DNA from: Lysobacter sp.
Lineage (GTDB): Bacteria > Pseudomonadota > Gammaproteobacteria > Burkholderiales > Usitatibacteraceae
Assembly: GCA_023700985.1 (NCBI GenBank)
Contig: JAMPXV010000010.1
Location: 1-32,711, forward strand
Direction of reading: 5' to 3'
Length of the DNA: 32,711 nt
In this document: positions 1 to 8,924 of the stretch, one piece after another
How the letters are laid out: every line of letters begins with the position of its first letter
Numbering within the stretch: the first letter of the stretch is position 1
Notes under the pieces: generated by a model
The model's input: the letters and a program-made list of their open reading frames with translations, nothing else
Database searches by the model: none
What the model was told of the DNA's origin: nothing
Made by a program: the position numbers and the translations under genes

Positions 1-1
1 C

Positions 2-511
2 GAGTTCGGCCCGGTCGCGATCCTCGTGAACAACGCGGGAGTCACCCGCGACAACCTGCTCGCCCGCATGAAGGACGAGGAGTGGGACGACATCCAGGCG
101 ACCAACCTGAAGAGCGTCTTCGTTCTCTCGCGCGCGGTGCTGCGCGGCATGATGAAGGCGAGGGCGGGGCGCATCGTGAACATCACCTCGGTCGTGGGCC
201 ACACGGGCAACCCCGGCCAGGCCAACTACGCGGCCGCCAAGGCGGGGATCATCGGCTTCTCCAAGTCGCTCGCCCGCGAGGTGGGCAGCCGCAACATCAC
301 GGTCAACTGCGTGGCGCCGGGCTTCATCGAGACGGACATGACCCGCGCGCTGGCCGGAGAGCAGGTGAAGAAGCTAGTCGAGAACGTGCCGCTGGGTCGC
401 CTGGGCCGGGTCGAGGACGTCGCCGCCGCGGTCGCCTTCCTGTGCTCGCCCGGGGCGGCCTACGTCACCGGCGCCACCCTGCACGTGAACGGCGGCATGT
501 TCATGGACTGA
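2..511 (+). CDS. fabG: 3-oxoacyl-ACP reductase FabG, 5'-truncated by window edge
   Basis: NADPH-dependent reduction of 3-oxoacyl-ACP to 3-hydroxyacyl-ACP in type II fatty acid elongation, cytosolic. The reading frame is already open at base 2, so the true start lies outside; 169 residues are visible against about 245 for the family, and the missing part is the N-terminal Rossmann glycine motif. Visible SDR landmarks are the NNAG motif near the left edge, the catalytic serine in NITSVVG, the catalytic YAAAK (YxxxK) pair, and the FabG-typical ending VNGGMFMD. The GTG at base 26 is an internal valine, not a start. It is followed after 91 bp by acpP, which has its own likely promoter, then fabF. 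This context separates it from other SDR enzymes and makes the assignment close to certain. Confidence 0.96.
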   Translation, partial: EFGPVAILVNNAGVTRDNLLARMKDEEWDDIQATNLKSVFVLSRAVLRGMMKARAGRIVNITSVVGHTGNPGQANYAAAKAGIIGFSKSLAREVGSRNITVNCVAPGFIETDMTRALAGEQVKKLVENVPLGRLGRVEDVAAAVAFLCSPGAAYVTGATLHVNGGMFMD

Positions 512-543
512 GCGGTCCCGGCCGTCGGGGGCGCCCCGTATGG

Positions 544-549
544 TAAAAT
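544..549 (+). promoter_or_regulatory. Probable -10 box of an acpP promoter
   Basis: TAAAAT sits in the fabG-acpP gap, in an A/T-rich patch that stands out from the surrounding GC-rich DNA, 53 bp before the acpP start. No convincing -35 box is visible at the expected distance. A separate acpP promoter would fit the high demand for acyl carrier protein. Position and composition are seen; promoter function is inferred. Confidence 0.5.
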
Positions 550-602
550 GTGCCGTTTTTTCGCGTCACAAGCGAAGCCCTGAAAAATAGTGGAGGAACC
601 AG

Positions 603-842
603 ATGGAGAACATCGAAGCACGCGTCAAGAAGATCGTCGCCGAGCAGCTCGGCGTGGCCGAAGCGGACGTGAAGAACGAATCCTCGTTCGTCGAGGACCT
701 TGGCGCGGACTCCCTCGACAACGTCGAGCTGGTGATGGCCCTGGAAGAGGAATTCGAGTGCGAGATTCCCGACGAGGAAGCCGAGAAGATCACCAGCGTC
801 CAGCAGGCGATCGACTACGTGACGGCGCACCTCAAGAAGTAA
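603..842 (+). CDS. acpP: Acyl carrier protein AcpP
   Basis: Small acidic carrier that holds growing acyl chains on a 4'-phosphopantetheine arm for FabG, FabF and the other Fab enzymes. At 79 residues it has the standard length. The phosphopantetheine attachment site is Ser37 in the conserved [12 protein letters not shown] motif. A strong Shine-Dalgarno (GGAGGA) stands 6 bases before the ATG. It sits between fabG and fabF, the standard order, with its own upstream promoter candidate and a hairpin directly after its stop that could lower read-through into fabF. It is also the potential acyl-ACP donor for the acyl reductase encoded 11 kb downstream, since some bacterial enzymes of that type accept acyl-ACP; that link is speculative. 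Confidence 0.98.
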   Translation: MENIEARVKKIVAEQLGVAEADVKNESSFVEDLGADSLDNVELVMALEEEFECEIPDEEAEKITSVQQAIDYVTAHLKK

Positions 843-871
843 GGAGCCGGGGGCCCGGCCCCTGGCAGGCG

Positions 872-898
872 CGGGGGCCGCTGCGACGGCCCCCGTTT
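872..898 (+). terminator. Hairpin after acpP, partial terminator or attenuator
   Basis: A perfect 9-bp G/C stem (872-880 with 887-895, 6-base loop) is followed by only three T residues. It lies 30 bp after the acpP stop and 42 bp before fabF. The short T-run suggests incomplete termination, which would keep acpP transcript above fabF. The structure is seen; the attenuating role is inferred. Confidence 0.55.
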
Positions 899-939
899 CA
901 CGTTCCCACTCCCATCCAGCCACGCCCCGGAGCGACTCC

Positions 940-2175
940 ATGACCAAACGCCGCGTCGTCGTCACCGGCCTTGGGATCGTTTCCCCGGTCGGGATCGGCA
1001 TCGCCCAGGCCTGGGACAACCTCCTCCACGGCAGGAGCGGCGTCGGGCCGATCACGAAGTTCGACGCCACCGCGCTCTCGACGCGCATCGCGGCCGAGGT
1101 GAAGGGGTTCGACGCCGCGCAGTGGATGCCTCCCAAGGAGGTGCGCCGCTCCGACACCTTCATCCACTTCGGCATCGCCGCCACGCGCATGGCGCTCGAG
1201 GACGCGGCGCTCACGATCGACGAGTCCAACGCCGAGCGCACGGGGGTCATCGTCGGCTCGGGCATCGGCGGGCTGCCGATGATCGAGGCCAACATCATCG
1301 AGATGGGCGCCAGGGGGCCGCGGCGCATCTCGCCGTTCTTCGTTCCCGGCTCCATCATCAACATGGTCGCCGGCCTCATCTCCATCCAGGTCGGGGCCAA
1401 GGGCCCGAACGTGTCGATGGTCTCCGCCTGCACGACGAGCTCGCACTGCGTGGGCGAGGGCGGGCGCCTCATCGAGTACGGCGACGCCGACATCGTGATC
1501 GCCGGCGGCACGGAGGCGACCATCTGCATGTCGGGCATGGGCGGCTTCTGCTCGCTCAAGGCGCTCTCGGAGCGCAACGACGACCCGGAGCGGGCCTCGC
1601 GGCCGTTCGACCGCGACCGCGACGGCTTCGTGCTGGGCGAGGGCGCCGGCATCCTCATCCTCGAGGAGTACGAGCACGCCCGCAAGCGCGGCGCGCGCAT
1701 CTACTGCGAACTCGCCGGCATGGGCATGAGCGCGGACGCGAGCCACATCACCGCGCCGGACATGGACGGCCCGCGCCGCGCCATGCTCGCCGCGCTCAGG
1801 AACGGCGGCGTGAACGCCGACGAGGTCCAGTACCTCAACGCCCACGGCACCTCGACGCCGCTGGGCGACGCCAACGAGACCGCGGCCATCAAGGCGGCCT
1901 TCGGCGACCACGCGCGGCGCATGGCGGTGAACTCCACCAAGTCGATGCACGGCCACCTGCTGGGCGCGGCCGGCGGCGTGGAGGCGCTCATCACCGTCCT
2001 CGCGATCCACCACCAGGTCTCCCCGCCCACGATCAACCTGGCCAACCCCGACCCCGCCTGCGACCTCGACTACGTGCCCAACACGGCGCGCGAGATGGCG
2101 ATCGACGTCGCGCTCTCCAACTCCTTCGGGTTCGGCGGCACGAACGGGACGCTGGCCTTCCGGCGCCTGCGCTAG
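940..2175 (+). CDS. fabF: Beta-ketoacyl-ACP synthase II FabF
   Basis: Condenses malonyl-ACP with acyl-ACP to extend fatty acids by two carbons and decides the long-chain profile with temperature in model bacteria. The 411-residue length is normal. The thiolase-fold Cys-His-His triad is intact: Cys164 in VSACTTSSHC, His302 in NAHGTSTPLGD and His339 in KSMHGHLLGAAGG, with the conserved Lys334 beside it. The FGFGGTNGTL C-terminal glycine loop is present. The start codon is ATG with GGAG eleven bases upstream. It follows acpP after a hairpin and is followed by pabC after 31 bp, the usual proteobacterial order. FabB or a secondary-metabolite KS is unlikely given this context. Confidence 0.97.
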   Translation: MTKRRVVVTGLGIVSPVGIGIAQAWDNLLHGRSGVGPITKFDATALSTRIAAEVKGFDAAQWMPPKEVRRSDTFIHFGIAATRMALEDAALTIDESNAERTGVIVGSGIGGLPMIEANIIEMGARGPRRISPFFVPGSIINMVAGLISIQVGAKGPNVSMVSACTTSSHCVGEGGRLIEYGDADIVIAGGTEATICMSGMGGFCSLKALSERNDDPERASRPFDRDRDGFVLGEGAGILILEEYEHARKRGARIYCELAGMGMSADASHITAPDMDGPRRAMLAALRNGGVNADEVQYLNAHGTSTPLGDANETAAIKAAFGDHARRMAVNSTKSMHGHLLGAAGGVEALITVLAIHHQVSPPTINLANPDPACDLDYVPNTAREMAIDVALSNSFGFGGTNGTLAFRRLR

Positions 2176-2206
2176 CGGGCCCGGGCGCGAGAGGCGCCGC
2201 GCGGAC

Positions 2207-3028
2207 ATGGCCTCCTTTCTCGTGAACGGGCAGCCCGCCCGGTCCGTCGACGCGGCCGACCGCGGGCTCATGTACGGCGACGGCGTCTTCCGGACGATGG
2301 TCGTTCGGGGAGGGCGCCCCCTCAACTGGGCCCGCCACTACCGGCTGCTCGCGCGCGACTGCGCGTGCCTCGAGCTGCCCTGCCCCGGCGAGTCCCTTCT
2401 GCTCGAGGAGATCGCCCGCGTCGCCCCCGAAGCGTCGGTCGCCAAGGTGACGCTCACCCGCGGCGCCTCCGGGCGCGGCTACGCCTGGCCCGTGGACTTC
2501 GAGCCCACCCGCATCGTCGCGGCCTGGCCGGGCGTGCCGGACTTCCCCGACGAGGCCGGGCGCGGCGTGCGCGTGCGGCGCTGCGACGTGGCGCTCGCCA
2601 TACAGCCGCGGCTGGCGGGCGTGAAGTCGCTCAACCGGCTCGAGAGCGTGCTCGCGCGCGCCGAGTGGCGCGACCCCGCCGTGCGCGAGGGCCTGCTCGC
2701 CGATTCCGGGGGCCGGCTGGTCGAAGGCACGACGAGCAACGTCTTCCTCGCCACCGGCGGCACGCTCGTCACGCCCGCGCTGGACCGCTGCGGCGTGGCC
2801 GGCTCGCAGCGCGAACGCGTGCTGGAGCTGGCCCGCGCGGAAGGCATCGCCTGCGAGGTCCGCGACGCCGGCTTCGAGGAGTTCGAGCGCTGCGACGAGG
2901 CTTTCCTCACCAACAGCGTGATCGGCCTGTGGCCGGTGGCCGCCTTCGGCGAGCGGCGCTGGGAGCCCGGCCCGCTCGCGCGCCGGTTGCAGCGCCTGAT
3001 CGAGGAGGACGATGCGCGCGGCGCGTAG
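2207..3028 (+). CDS. pabC: Aminodeoxychorismate lyase PabC
   Basis: PLP enzyme of fold type IV that converts 4-amino-4-deoxychorismate to p-aminobenzoate and pyruvate for folate synthesis. It has 273 residues, normal for the family. The PLP lysine is Lys140 in GVKSLNRLE, and the phosphate-binding and substrate-loop signature EGTTSNVFL is present. The N-terminal NG..DRGLMYGDGVFRT pattern is family-typical. It lies between fabF and mltG, the conserved location of pabC in proteobacteria, and overlaps the mltG start by 17 bp, so the two are probably translationally coupled. Branched-chain and D-amino-acid aminotransferases share the fold, but context favours PabC. Confidence 0.93.
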   Translation: MASFLVNGQPARSVDAADRGLMYGDGVFRTMVVRGGRPLNWARHYRLLARDCACLELPCPGESLLLEEIARVAPEASVAKVTLTRGASGRGYAWPVDFEPTRIVAAWPGVPDFPDEAGRGVRVRRCDVALAIQPRLAGVKSLNRLESVLARAEWRDPAVREGLLADSGGRLVEGTTSNVFLATGGTLVTPALDRCGVAGSQRERVLELARAEGIACEVRDAGFEEFERCDEAFLTNSVIGLWPVAAFGERRWEPGPLARRLQRLIEEDDARGA

Positions 3029-4016
3029 GCTTCTCGCGCTCCTCGGCCTGGCGCTCCTCGGTGCGGCCGCGGCCGCGGCCTGGCTCGCCTGGTTCAGCCT
3101 GCGCCCGCTCGAGCCGCCGCGCACGCCCTTCGACTTCACGGTGAAGAGCGGGGCCAGCCTCAAGTCCGTCGCGCGCAACCTCGCCGACCAGGGCCTCCTC
3201 GCGGAGCCGCACTCGTTCTGGATCGTCGGGCGCGTCCTCGGCAAGGCCGGGTCCCTCCATGCGGGCACCTACAGGCTGGCCGCGCCGCTCACGCCGCTCG
3301 AACTCCTCGACAAGCTCGCCTCCGGCGACGTCGTCCCGGTGGAGATCGTCTTCGTGGAGGGCACGACGTTCCGGCAGTGGCTGGCGCAGCTCCACGCGCA
3401 TCCCGAGGTCCGCCCGACGCTGCGCGGGCTCGCCGAGCCGGAGATCCGCGCCGCGCTCGGCGTGCGCGAGTCCTCCCTCGAGGGCCTCTTCTTTCCCGAC
3501 ACCTACCGCTTCCATGCCGGCACGGCCGACGTCGAGATCCTCAAGCGGGCCTACGCCGAGATGGCGAAGCGCCTCGCCCGCGCCTGGGAGGCCCGGGACC
3601 CGGCGGTCCCGCTCGCGAGCCCCTACGAGGCGCTGATCCTCGCCTCGATCATCGAGAAGGAGACCGGCCAGGCCGGCGAGCGGCCGACGATCGCCTCGGT
3701 GTTCGTGAACCGGCTGCGCCTGCCCATGCGCCTGCAGACCGATCCCACGGTGATCTACGGCCTCGGCCAGCGCTTCGACGGGAACCTGCGCAAGCGCGAC
3801 CTCCTGGCCGACACGCCCTGGAACACCTACACGCGCGACGGGCTCCCGCCCACGCCCATCGCCATGCCGGGCGAGGCCTCCATCGCCGCCGCGCTCAACC
3901 CGGCGGCCACCGGGTTCCTCTACTTCGTCGGCAAGGGCGACGGGTCGCACCAGTTCTCCCGCACGCTCGAGGAACACAACCGCGCGGTGGCAAAATACCA
4001 GCTGGGAAGATCATGA
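3012..4016 (+). CDS. mltG: Endolytic murein transglycosylase MltG
   Basis: Inner-membrane lytic transglycosylase that cuts nascent glycan strands and is thought to set their length. It has 334 residues. A single N-terminal membrane anchor spans about residues 6-29 (Leu/Ala-rich after MRAARR), followed by a LysM-like region (about 42-105) and the YceG catalytic domain. The catalytic glutamate is Glu215 in [22 protein letters not shown] and the [10 protein letters not shown]-like segment [10 protein letters not shown] are also conserved. Its start lies inside pabC and its stop overlaps the tmk start as ATGA, so it belongs to a tightly packed operon. Confidence 0.95.
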   Translation: MRAARRLLALLGLALLGAAAAAAWLAWFSLRPLEPPRTPFDFTVKSGASLKSVARNLADQGLLAEPHSFWIVGRVLGKAGSLHAGTYRLAAPLTPLELLDKLASGDVVPVEIVFVEGTTFRQWLAQLHAHPEVRPTLRGLAEPEIRAALGVRESSLEGLFFPDTYRFHAGTADVEILKRAYAEMAKRLARAWEARDPAVPLASPYEALILASIIEKETGQAGERPTIASVFVNRLRLPMRLQTDPTVIYGLGQRFDGNLRKRDLLADTPWNTYTRDGLPPTPIAMPGEASIAAALNPAATGFLYFVGKGDGSHQFSRTLEEHNRAVAKYQLGRS

Positions 4017-4630
4017 CGGCCGGCCGCTTCATCACCGTGGAGGGCATCGACGGCGCGGGGAAGTCCTCGCACCTCGAGTTCCTCGCCTCGACCATCCGCG
4101 CGCGCGGCGCCGGGGTCGTGGTCACGCGCGAGCCCGGGGGCACGCCCCTCGGGGAGCGGCTGCGCGAGCTCGTCCTGAACGAGGCGATGGACAGGACGAC
4201 GGAGGCGCTGGTGATGTTCGCGGCGCGCCGCGAGCACCTCGTGCGCGTGATCGAGCCGGCCCTCGCGCGCGGCGAGTGGGTCCTCTCCGACCGGTTCAGC
4301 GACGCGACCTACGCCTACCAGTGCGGCGGGCGAGGGCTCGACCGCACGGTCTTCGGCGCGCTGGAGGCGCTGGTGCATCCCGGGCGCCAGCCCGACGCGA
4401 CCTTCCTCTTCGACCTCGACCCGGCCGTCGCCTACGAGCGGCAGCGGGCGCAGAGCCGCACGCCCGACAAGTTCGAGCGCGAGGCGGCCGAGTTCTTCCG
4501 GCGCGTGCGCGAGGCCTACCTCGAGCGCGCGCGCGAGGCGCCGTCCCGGGTGCACGTCGTCGACGCCTCCGGGGGGCTCGAGGAAGTGCGCTCGCGGCTC
4601 GCCGATGCCTTCGCGGAGGCCTTCCCGTGA
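4013..4630 (+). CDS. tmk: Thymidylate kinase Tmk
   Basis: Phosphorylates dTMP to dTDP with ATP in the cytosol. It has 205 residues, normal length. The P-loop is GIDGAGKSS (residues 11-19), the substrate loop REPGG is at 39-43, and the DRF(S)DATYAYQ motif at 93-103 is the DRx signature with Phe in place of the commoner Tyr. A LID-type segment with Arg residues ([11 protein letters not shown]) follows. The ATG start overlaps the mltG stop (ATGA) and is the first position where the family N-terminus ([10 protein letters not shown]) fits; the same frame stays open further upstream but that part is not coding. The stop overlaps the GTG start of holB. Confidence 0.96.
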   Translation: MTAGRFITVEGIDGAGKSSHLEFLASTIRARGAGVVVTREPGGTPLGERLRELVLNEAMDRTTEALVMFAARREHLVRVIEPALARGEWVLSDRFSDATYAYQCGGRGLDRTVFGALEALVHPGRQPDATFLFDLDPAVAYERQRAQSRTPDKFEREAAEFFRRVREAYLERAREAPSRVHVVDASGGLEEVRSRLADAFAEAFP

Positions 4631-5637
4631 GCTCGCCTCCCTGGCACCGCGAGGTCCTCGAGCGGTTGATGGGTCGCCGGCCGCGCCTGCCGCACGCGCT
4701 CCTGGTATCGGGCCGGCCCGGCATCGGCAAGGTGGCGTTCGCGCGCGAGTTCGCGCGGAGCCTGCTGTGCGAGTCGCCCATCGACCTGCTCGCCTGCGGC
4801 GAATGCCCCTCCTGCCACTGGTTCGGGCAGTCGAACCACCCGGACTACCGCGAGATCGTCCCCGAGGCCGCGGAGGAGGGCGACGGCGAGACCCCCGAGG
4901 CGGAAGCCGGGAAGGACCCGGCCAGGAAGAGCCTCGTGATCAAGATCGACCAGGTGCGCGCCATCCGCGACTTCGTGTCGCTGTCGACGCACCGCGCCGG
5001 GCACCGGGCCATCGTGCTGCATCCGGCCGAGGCGCTGCAGCCGGCCGCGGCGAACGCGCTCCTCAAGACGCTGGAGGAGCCGCCGCCGGCGACGGTGATC
5101 CTGCTCGTGAGCGACCGGCCGGCGCGGCTCCTCGCCACGATCCGCAGCCGCTGCGAATCCGTCGTGCTGCGAGCGCCGGCGCGCGCGCAGGCGCTCGCCT
5201 GGCTCGCGGAGGGCGGCGCGATGGATGCGGAGGCGTCGCTGGCCCTCGCCGGTGGCGCGCCGCTCCTCGCCGCGGACCTGGCCCGGCCCGAGGAGCGCGA
5301 CTGGCGGCGCAAGGTCGTCGCCGAACTTTCGCGGCCCGACGGCGCGCACGTGTTCTCGTTCGCCGTCGGGATGGACCGGGCGAACCTCGACCGCACGCTC
5401 TTCGTGATGCAGACCTGGGTGCACGACCTCCTGCGCCTCAAGCACGACTCCGGGCCGCGGCACCACATCGAGGCGGCCGCCGCGCTCAAGGCCAAGGCCC
5501 GGCGCGCGCGGCTCGACCGGCTGCTGGCGCTCGACCGGGAACTGCTCGAGGCGCGGCGGCTCGCCGGGCATCCCCTCAATGCGCGCCTCGCAGCCGAGCA
5601 CTTGATGATGGCCTACAATCGCGCCACACTTGGCTGA
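4627..5637 (+). CDS. holB: DNA polymerase III delta' subunit HolB
   Basis: Clamp-loader subunit that helps load the beta sliding clamp on primed DNA. It has 336 residues from a GTG start that overlaps the tmk stop (GTGA). Features in order: degenerate Walker A GRPGIGK (about 29-35), a four-cysteine zinc module (Cys48, Cys57, Cys60, Cys63), the [11 protein letters not shown] helix, and the SRC motif in TIRSRCESV. An acidic insert of about 20 residues ([19 protein letters not shown]) separates the zinc module from the IKIDQVRAI segment; inserts here are variable in betaproteobacteria. It is followed by pilZ three bases after its stop, the classic holB-pilZ-tatD arrangement. Confidence 0.95.
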   Translation: MSSPPWHREVLERLMGRRPRLPHALLVSGRPGIGKVAFAREFARSLLCESPIDLLACGECPSCHWFGQSNHPDYREIVPEAAEEGDGETPEAEAGKDPARKSLVIKIDQVRAIRDFVSLSTHRAGHRAIVLHPAEALQPAAANALLKTLEEPPPATVILLVSDRPARLLATIRSRCESVVLRAPARAQALAWLAEGGAMDAEASLALAGGAPLLAADLARPEERDWRRKVVAELSRPDGAHVFSFAVGMDRANLDRTLFVMQTWVHDLLRLKHDSGPRHHIEAAAALKAKARRARLDRLLALDRELLEARRLAGHPLNARLAAEHLMMAYNRATLG

Positions 5638-5640
5638 ACC

Positions 5641-6009
5641 ATGAACGACGCCGTCTCCGATCCCGCCATCGCGCGCCACGGGGTGTTCTCCCTCGTGATC
5701 CGCACCAAGGCCGCGCTCTACGCAGCGTGGATGCCCTTGTTGCGCGGCGGGGGCATCTTCGTGCCGAGCAACCGCGAGCACCAGCTGGGCGAGGAAGTCC
5801 TCGTGCTGCTGTCGCTCCTCGACGACACGGTGAAGATCCCGATCCAGGGGCACGTCGCCTGGGTGAACCCGCCGCATGCCGCCTCCAACCGACCGCAGGG
5901 GTTCGGCGTGCAGTTGCAGGACAGCGAGACCTGCCGCGAGCTCAAGAAGCGCGTCGAGGGCCTGCTCGCGGGGGCGCTGCAGTCCTCGCGGCCGACGAAC
6001 ACGATCTGA
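5641..6009 (+). CDS. pilZ: Type IV pilus assembly protein PilZ
   Basis: PilZ-domain protein needed for type IV pilus biogenesis in model organisms; this holB-linked PilZ subtype generally lacks the N-terminal RxxxR motif for cyclic-di-GMP. It has 122 residues, close to the usual 110-120. The first part is RTKAALYAAWMPLLRGGGIFVPSNREHQLGEEVLVLLSLLDD in pieces typical of the subtype, followed by the PilZ beta-barrel stretch ending in GFGVQLQDSE. No RxxxR/DxSxxG pair is visible, consistent with the non-binding class. The start lies three bases after the holB stop. No other pilus gene is in the window, so its function here rests on family and synteny. Confidence 0.92.
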   Translation: MNDAVSDPAIARHGVFSLVIRTKAALYAAWMPLLRGGGIFVPSNREHQLGEEVLVLLSLLDDTVKIPIQGHVAWVNPPHAASNRPQGFGVQLQDSETCRELKKRVEGLLAGALQSSRPTNTI

Positions 6010-6040
6010 GCCCCGGGCGCCGGCCCTCTCCGCGCGCCGG

Positions 6041-6046
6041 TAGAAT
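6041..6046 (+). promoter_or_regulatory. -10-like box directly ahead of tatD (possible leaderless start)
   Basis: TAGAAT lies 7 bases before the preferred tatD ATG, and no Shine-Dalgarno is visible between them. If active, transcription would begin at or next to the start codon. An alternative ATG at 6045 overlaps the box and would add three residues. Confidence 0.4.
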
Positions 6047-6053
6047 GCGCGCC

Positions 6054-6833
6054 ATGCTCGTCGATTCCCACTGCCACCTCGACTTTCCGGAACTGCGCGG
6101 CGACCTCCCGGCGCTCCTCGCGCGCATGGCCGCCGGCGGCGTGACCCACGCCCTCACGATCTCCACCACGCTGGCGGGCTTTCCCGGCGTTCTCGAGGTC
6201 GCGCGTTCCCAGCCGCACCTCTGGTGCACGGTGGGCGTGCACCCTGACGAGCGGCGCGACGGGCGCGAGGCGAGCGTCGAGGAACTCGTCGCGCTCGCCG
6301 CCGACCCGAAGGTGGTGGCGATCGGCGAGACCGGCCTGGACTACTTCCGCATCGAGGGCGACACCGGGTGGCAGCGCGAGCGCTTCCGCACGCACATCCG
6401 CGCGGCCCGGGCGTGCGGGAAGCCGCTCGTCATCCACACGCGCGAGGCGGCGGCCGACACGCTGCGCATCCTCGGGGAGGAAGGCGCGGCGGAGGCGGGC
6501 GGCGTCATGCACTGCTTCACCGAGTCGCTGGAGGTCGCCGAGGCCGCGATGCGGCTGGGCTTCTACATCTCCTTTTCCGGGATCGTCACCTTCAAGAACG
6601 CGCAGGCCCTGAAGGAGGTGGCGAGGCGCGTCCCGCTCGAGCGCATGCTGGTCGAGACCGACTCCCCCTACCTCGCCCCGGCACCGCATCGCGGCCGCAC
6701 CAACGAGCCGGCGTACGTCCGTCACGTGGCCGAGGAGATCGCGCGCCTGAAGGGCGTGGCGCCGGAGGCGGTCGCCGAGGCGACCACGGGAAACTTCTTC
6801 GCGCTGTTCAGGGGCGCCCGGCCCGCGGGCTGA
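6054..6833 (+). CDS. TatD family metal-dependent deoxyribonuclease
   Basis: TIM-barrel metallohydrolase of the TatD/YcfH group with 3'-5' exonuclease or DNase activity in characterised members. It has 259 residues. Metal ligands are all in place: His6 and His8 (DSHCHLDF), Glu92 (GETGLDYF), His128 (VIHTRE), His153 (MHCFTES) and Asp203 (ETDSPYLAP). It lies 44 bp after pilZ, the usual third member of the holB-pilZ-tatD set, but with a promoter-like box just upstream so it may also be transcribed alone. The start at 6054 was chosen because MLVDSHCHLDF is the standard N-terminus; ATG 6045 is possible. YcfH is the likely orthologue name. Confidence 0.93.
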   Translation: MLVDSHCHLDFPELRGDLPALLARMAAGGVTHALTISTTLAGFPGVLEVARSQPHLWCTVGVHPDERRDGREASVEELVALAADPKVVAIGETGLDYFRIEGDTGWQRERFRTHIRAARACGKPLVIHTREAAADTLRILGEEGAAEAGGVMHCFTESLEVAEAAMRLGFYISFSGIVTFKNAQALKEVARRVPLERMLVETDSPYLAPAPHRGRTNEPAYVRHVAEEIARLKGVAPEAVAEATTGNFFALFRGARPAG

Positions 6834-6853
6834 GCGCCGGGGCTCCCATTCCC

Positions 6854-7918
6854 TTGGACGCCGCCAACCTGCTCGCCTATTGCCGGGCGGGGTTCGAGAA
6901 GGAGTGCGCGCAGGAACTCACCGCGCACGCGGAAGCGGCGGGCCTGGCGGGCTTCGTCAAGGCACGCCCGGAAAGCGCCTTCGCGGTTTTCCACCCGCAG
7001 CAAGGCGACGCGGCGGGGTTCGCGCGGCGCCTCGACGCGACCAGCCTCGTGTTCCCGCGCCAGGTCGTGCGCTGCGGCGACGCCCTCGCCGACCTGCCGG
7101 TGGGCGACCGGGCCGCGCCCATCGCGGCCGCGGCGGCCGCGCTGGGCAGCCGCTTCCGCGACCTGTTCGTGGAAACGCCCGACACCAACGACGGCAAGGC
7201 GCTCGCGGCGTTGCTGCGCCCGCTCGAGCCGCACCTTCGCCGCGCGCTTTCCGCGGCGTCCGTCGCGGTGGACGATCCGGCCGCCCGCGAGCGGCTGCAC
7301 GTCTTCTTCGTGGGCGGCACGGCGTGCCATGTCGGCACCTCGCGCGTCGACGCGGGATCAGCGTGGCCGATGGGCATCCCGCGCCTGCGCATGCCGCACG
7401 GAGCCCCTTCGCGTTCCACCCTCAAGCTCGCGGAGGCGCTCCTCGTCTTCCTGGGCGACGACGCCGCGGGCACGCGGATGCGCGCCGGGATGACGGCGGT
7501 GGACCTCGGCGCCTCGCCGGGGGGGTGGACCTGGCAGCTCGTCCGCCGCGGCCTCATGGTCGCCGCCGTCGACAACGGCCCGATGGACGAGGCGCTGCTC
7601 GACACGGGCCAGGTGAAGCACCGCCGCGAGGACGGCTTCCGCTACCGGCCGCCGGAGCCGGTGGACTGGATGGTGTGCGACATGGTCGAGAGCCCGTCGC
7701 GCGTCTGCGCGCTGGCGGCGCGCTGGGTGGCCGAGGGCTGGTGCCGCGAGACCGTCTTCAACCTGAAGCTCCCGATGAAGAAGCGCTGGGAGGAGGTGCA
7801 GCGGGCGCGCGGGATCGTCGAGGAGGCGATGGCCGGCCGCCCGTACCGGTTGCGCATGAAGCACCTCTACCACGACCGCGAGGAGGTCACGGCGTGGCTC
7901 GCGGCCGGGCGCCGTTGA
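6854..7918 (+). CDS. rlmM: 23S rRNA 2'-O-ribose methyltransferase RlmM
   Basis: SAM-dependent methyltransferase that modifies C2498 (E. coli numbering) of 23S rRNA. It has 354 residues, matching the family (about 355-365). A THUMP-like N-terminal half (LLAYCRAGFEKECAQEL onward) is followed by the catalytic half, with conserved SRSTLKLAEA before the SAM motif DLGASPGGW (217-225), then VDNGPMDEAL, the D-M-V-E catalytic area and FNLKLPMKKRW near the C-terminus. The frame is open far upstream, but the family N-terminus begins at a TTG at 6854, which I take as the start; no ATG is available. It begins 20 bp after tatD. Confidence 0.92.
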   Translation: MDAANLLAYCRAGFEKECAQELTAHAEAAGLAGFVKARPESAFAVFHPQQGDAAGFARRLDATSLVFPRQVVRCGDALADLPVGDRAAPIAAAAAALGSRFRDLFVETPDTNDGKALAALLRPLEPHLRRALSAASVAVDDPAARERLHVFFVGGTACHVGTSRVDAGSAWPMGIPRLRMPHGAPSRSTLKLAEALLVFLGDDAAGTRMRAGMTAVDLGASPGGWTWQLVRRGLMVAAVDNGPMDEALLDTGQVKHRREDGFRYRPPEPVDWMVCDMVESPSRVCALAARWVAEGWCRETVFNLKLPMKKRWEEVQRARGIVEEAMAGRPYRLRMKHLYHDREEVTAWLAAGRR

Positions 7919-7926
7919 GCGCGTGC

Positions 7927-7932
7927 TAGACT
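7927..7932 (+). promoter_or_regulatory. -10-like box ahead of the hydroxyacid dehydrogenase gene
   Basis: TAGACT follows the rlmM stop by 8 bases. It would give a leader of about 35 bases carrying the GAGGAA Shine-Dalgarno at 7959-7964. No clear -35 box is seen. Confidence 0.35.
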
Positions 7933-7973
7933 CGCGCCGCCCGCCCGGGAACACTTCCGAGGAACCCCGAATC

Positions 7974-8924
7974 ATGCAAGGCATCGTCATTTCCGAAAGC
8001 ATGGACGCGCCGGCCGTGGCGCTGCTCGCCCGCGAGTTCGACGTCGACTACCGCCCCGCGCTCTTCGGGGACGAGGCCGCGCTCGCCCGCGCGCTGGGGC
8101 GGGCCGATGCGTGGATCGTGCGCAACCGCACGCAGGTGCGCGGCGCGCCGCTCGCCGCGGCCGCGCGGCTGCGCGTCGTGGGACGGCTGGGCGTCGGCCT
8201 CGACAACATCGACCTCGAGGCCTGCCGGGCGCGCGAGATCGAGGTGATCCCCGCCACGGGCGCCAACGCGGAATCGGTCGCCGAGTACGTGGTGGCCATG
8301 TCGATGGTCCTGCTGCGCGGGGGCGCCTACCTCTCGACTTCCGCCGTGGCCGCGGGGCGCTGGCCGCGGCAGATGCTCTCGCAGGGCCGCGAAGTGGCCG
8401 GCAAGACCATCGGGCTGGTCGGGTTCGGCAGCATCGGCCGCGCGACGGCCCTGAAGGTGCGCGCGATGGGGATGCGCGTCCTGGCCTACGACCCGGTGGT
8501 GCCCACCGACTCCCCGGCGTGGGGCGAGCACGGCGCCGAGCGGCGCGAGCTCGACGACCTGCTCGCCGTCTCGGACGTGGTGTCGCTGCACCTGCCGCTC
8601 GCCGACGACACGCGAGGGCTCATCGGGGAAGCGCGCATCGCCCGGATGAAGCCGGGCGCCGTCCTCGTGAACTCCGCGCGCGGCGGCATCGTCGACGAGG
8701 CGGCGCTGGCGAAGGCCCTGGGGGAGGGGCGCCTGGCCGGCGCCGCGCTGGACGTCTTCGAGCGCGAGCCCCTGGCCGCGGGCAGCGCGCTGGCCGAGGC
8801 GCCCAACCTCATCCTCTCGCCCCACATCGCCGGGGTGACGCTCGAGTCGAACGAGCGCGTGAGCAGCCTCATCGCGGAGCGCGTGGCGGCGTTCCTTCGC
8901 GGACGCGGCCCCGCCGGCGCCTAG
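7974..8924 (+). CDS. D-isomer-specific 2-hydroxyacid dehydrogenase
   Basis: NAD(P)-dependent oxidoreductase acting on a 2-hydroxyacid or 2-keto acid; the substrate cannot be read from sequence. It has 316 residues. The nucleotide-binding glycine motif VGFGSIGRA is at about 149-157, and the catalytic triad is complete: Arg236 (NSARGGIVDE), Glu265 (FEREP) and His284 (SPHIAGVT). The SerA-like segment GRLGVGLDNIDLEAC is present, but there is no ACT or ASB domain, so it is not a full-length SerA. Hydroxypyruvate/glyoxylate reductase or a sulfolactate-type dehydrogenase are alternatives. The start at ATG 7974 has a good Shine-Dalgarno; an upstream TTG at 7923 is rejected. Its TAG stop shares a CTAG with the stop of the convergent next gene. 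Confidence 0.9.
   Translation: MQGIVISESMDAPAVALLAREFDVDYRPALFGDEAALARALGRADAWIVRNRTQVRGAPLAAAARLRVVGRLGVGLDNIDLEACRAREIEVIPATGANAESVAEYVVAMSMVLLRGGAYLSTSAVAAGRWPRQMLSQGREVAGKTIGLVGFGSIGRATALKVRAMGMRVLAYDPVVPTDSPAWGEHGAERRELDDLLAVSDVVSLHLPLADDTRGLIGEARIARMKPGAVLVNSARGGIVDEAALAKALGEGRLAGAALDVFEREPLAAGSALAEAPNLILSPHIAGVTLESNERVSSLIAERVAAFLRGRGPAGA

Noticed and set aside
26-28. GTG at base 26 as the start of fabG
   Set aside because: The frame is open and FabG-like upstream to base 2; this codon is the valine before NNAG in the middle of the protein.
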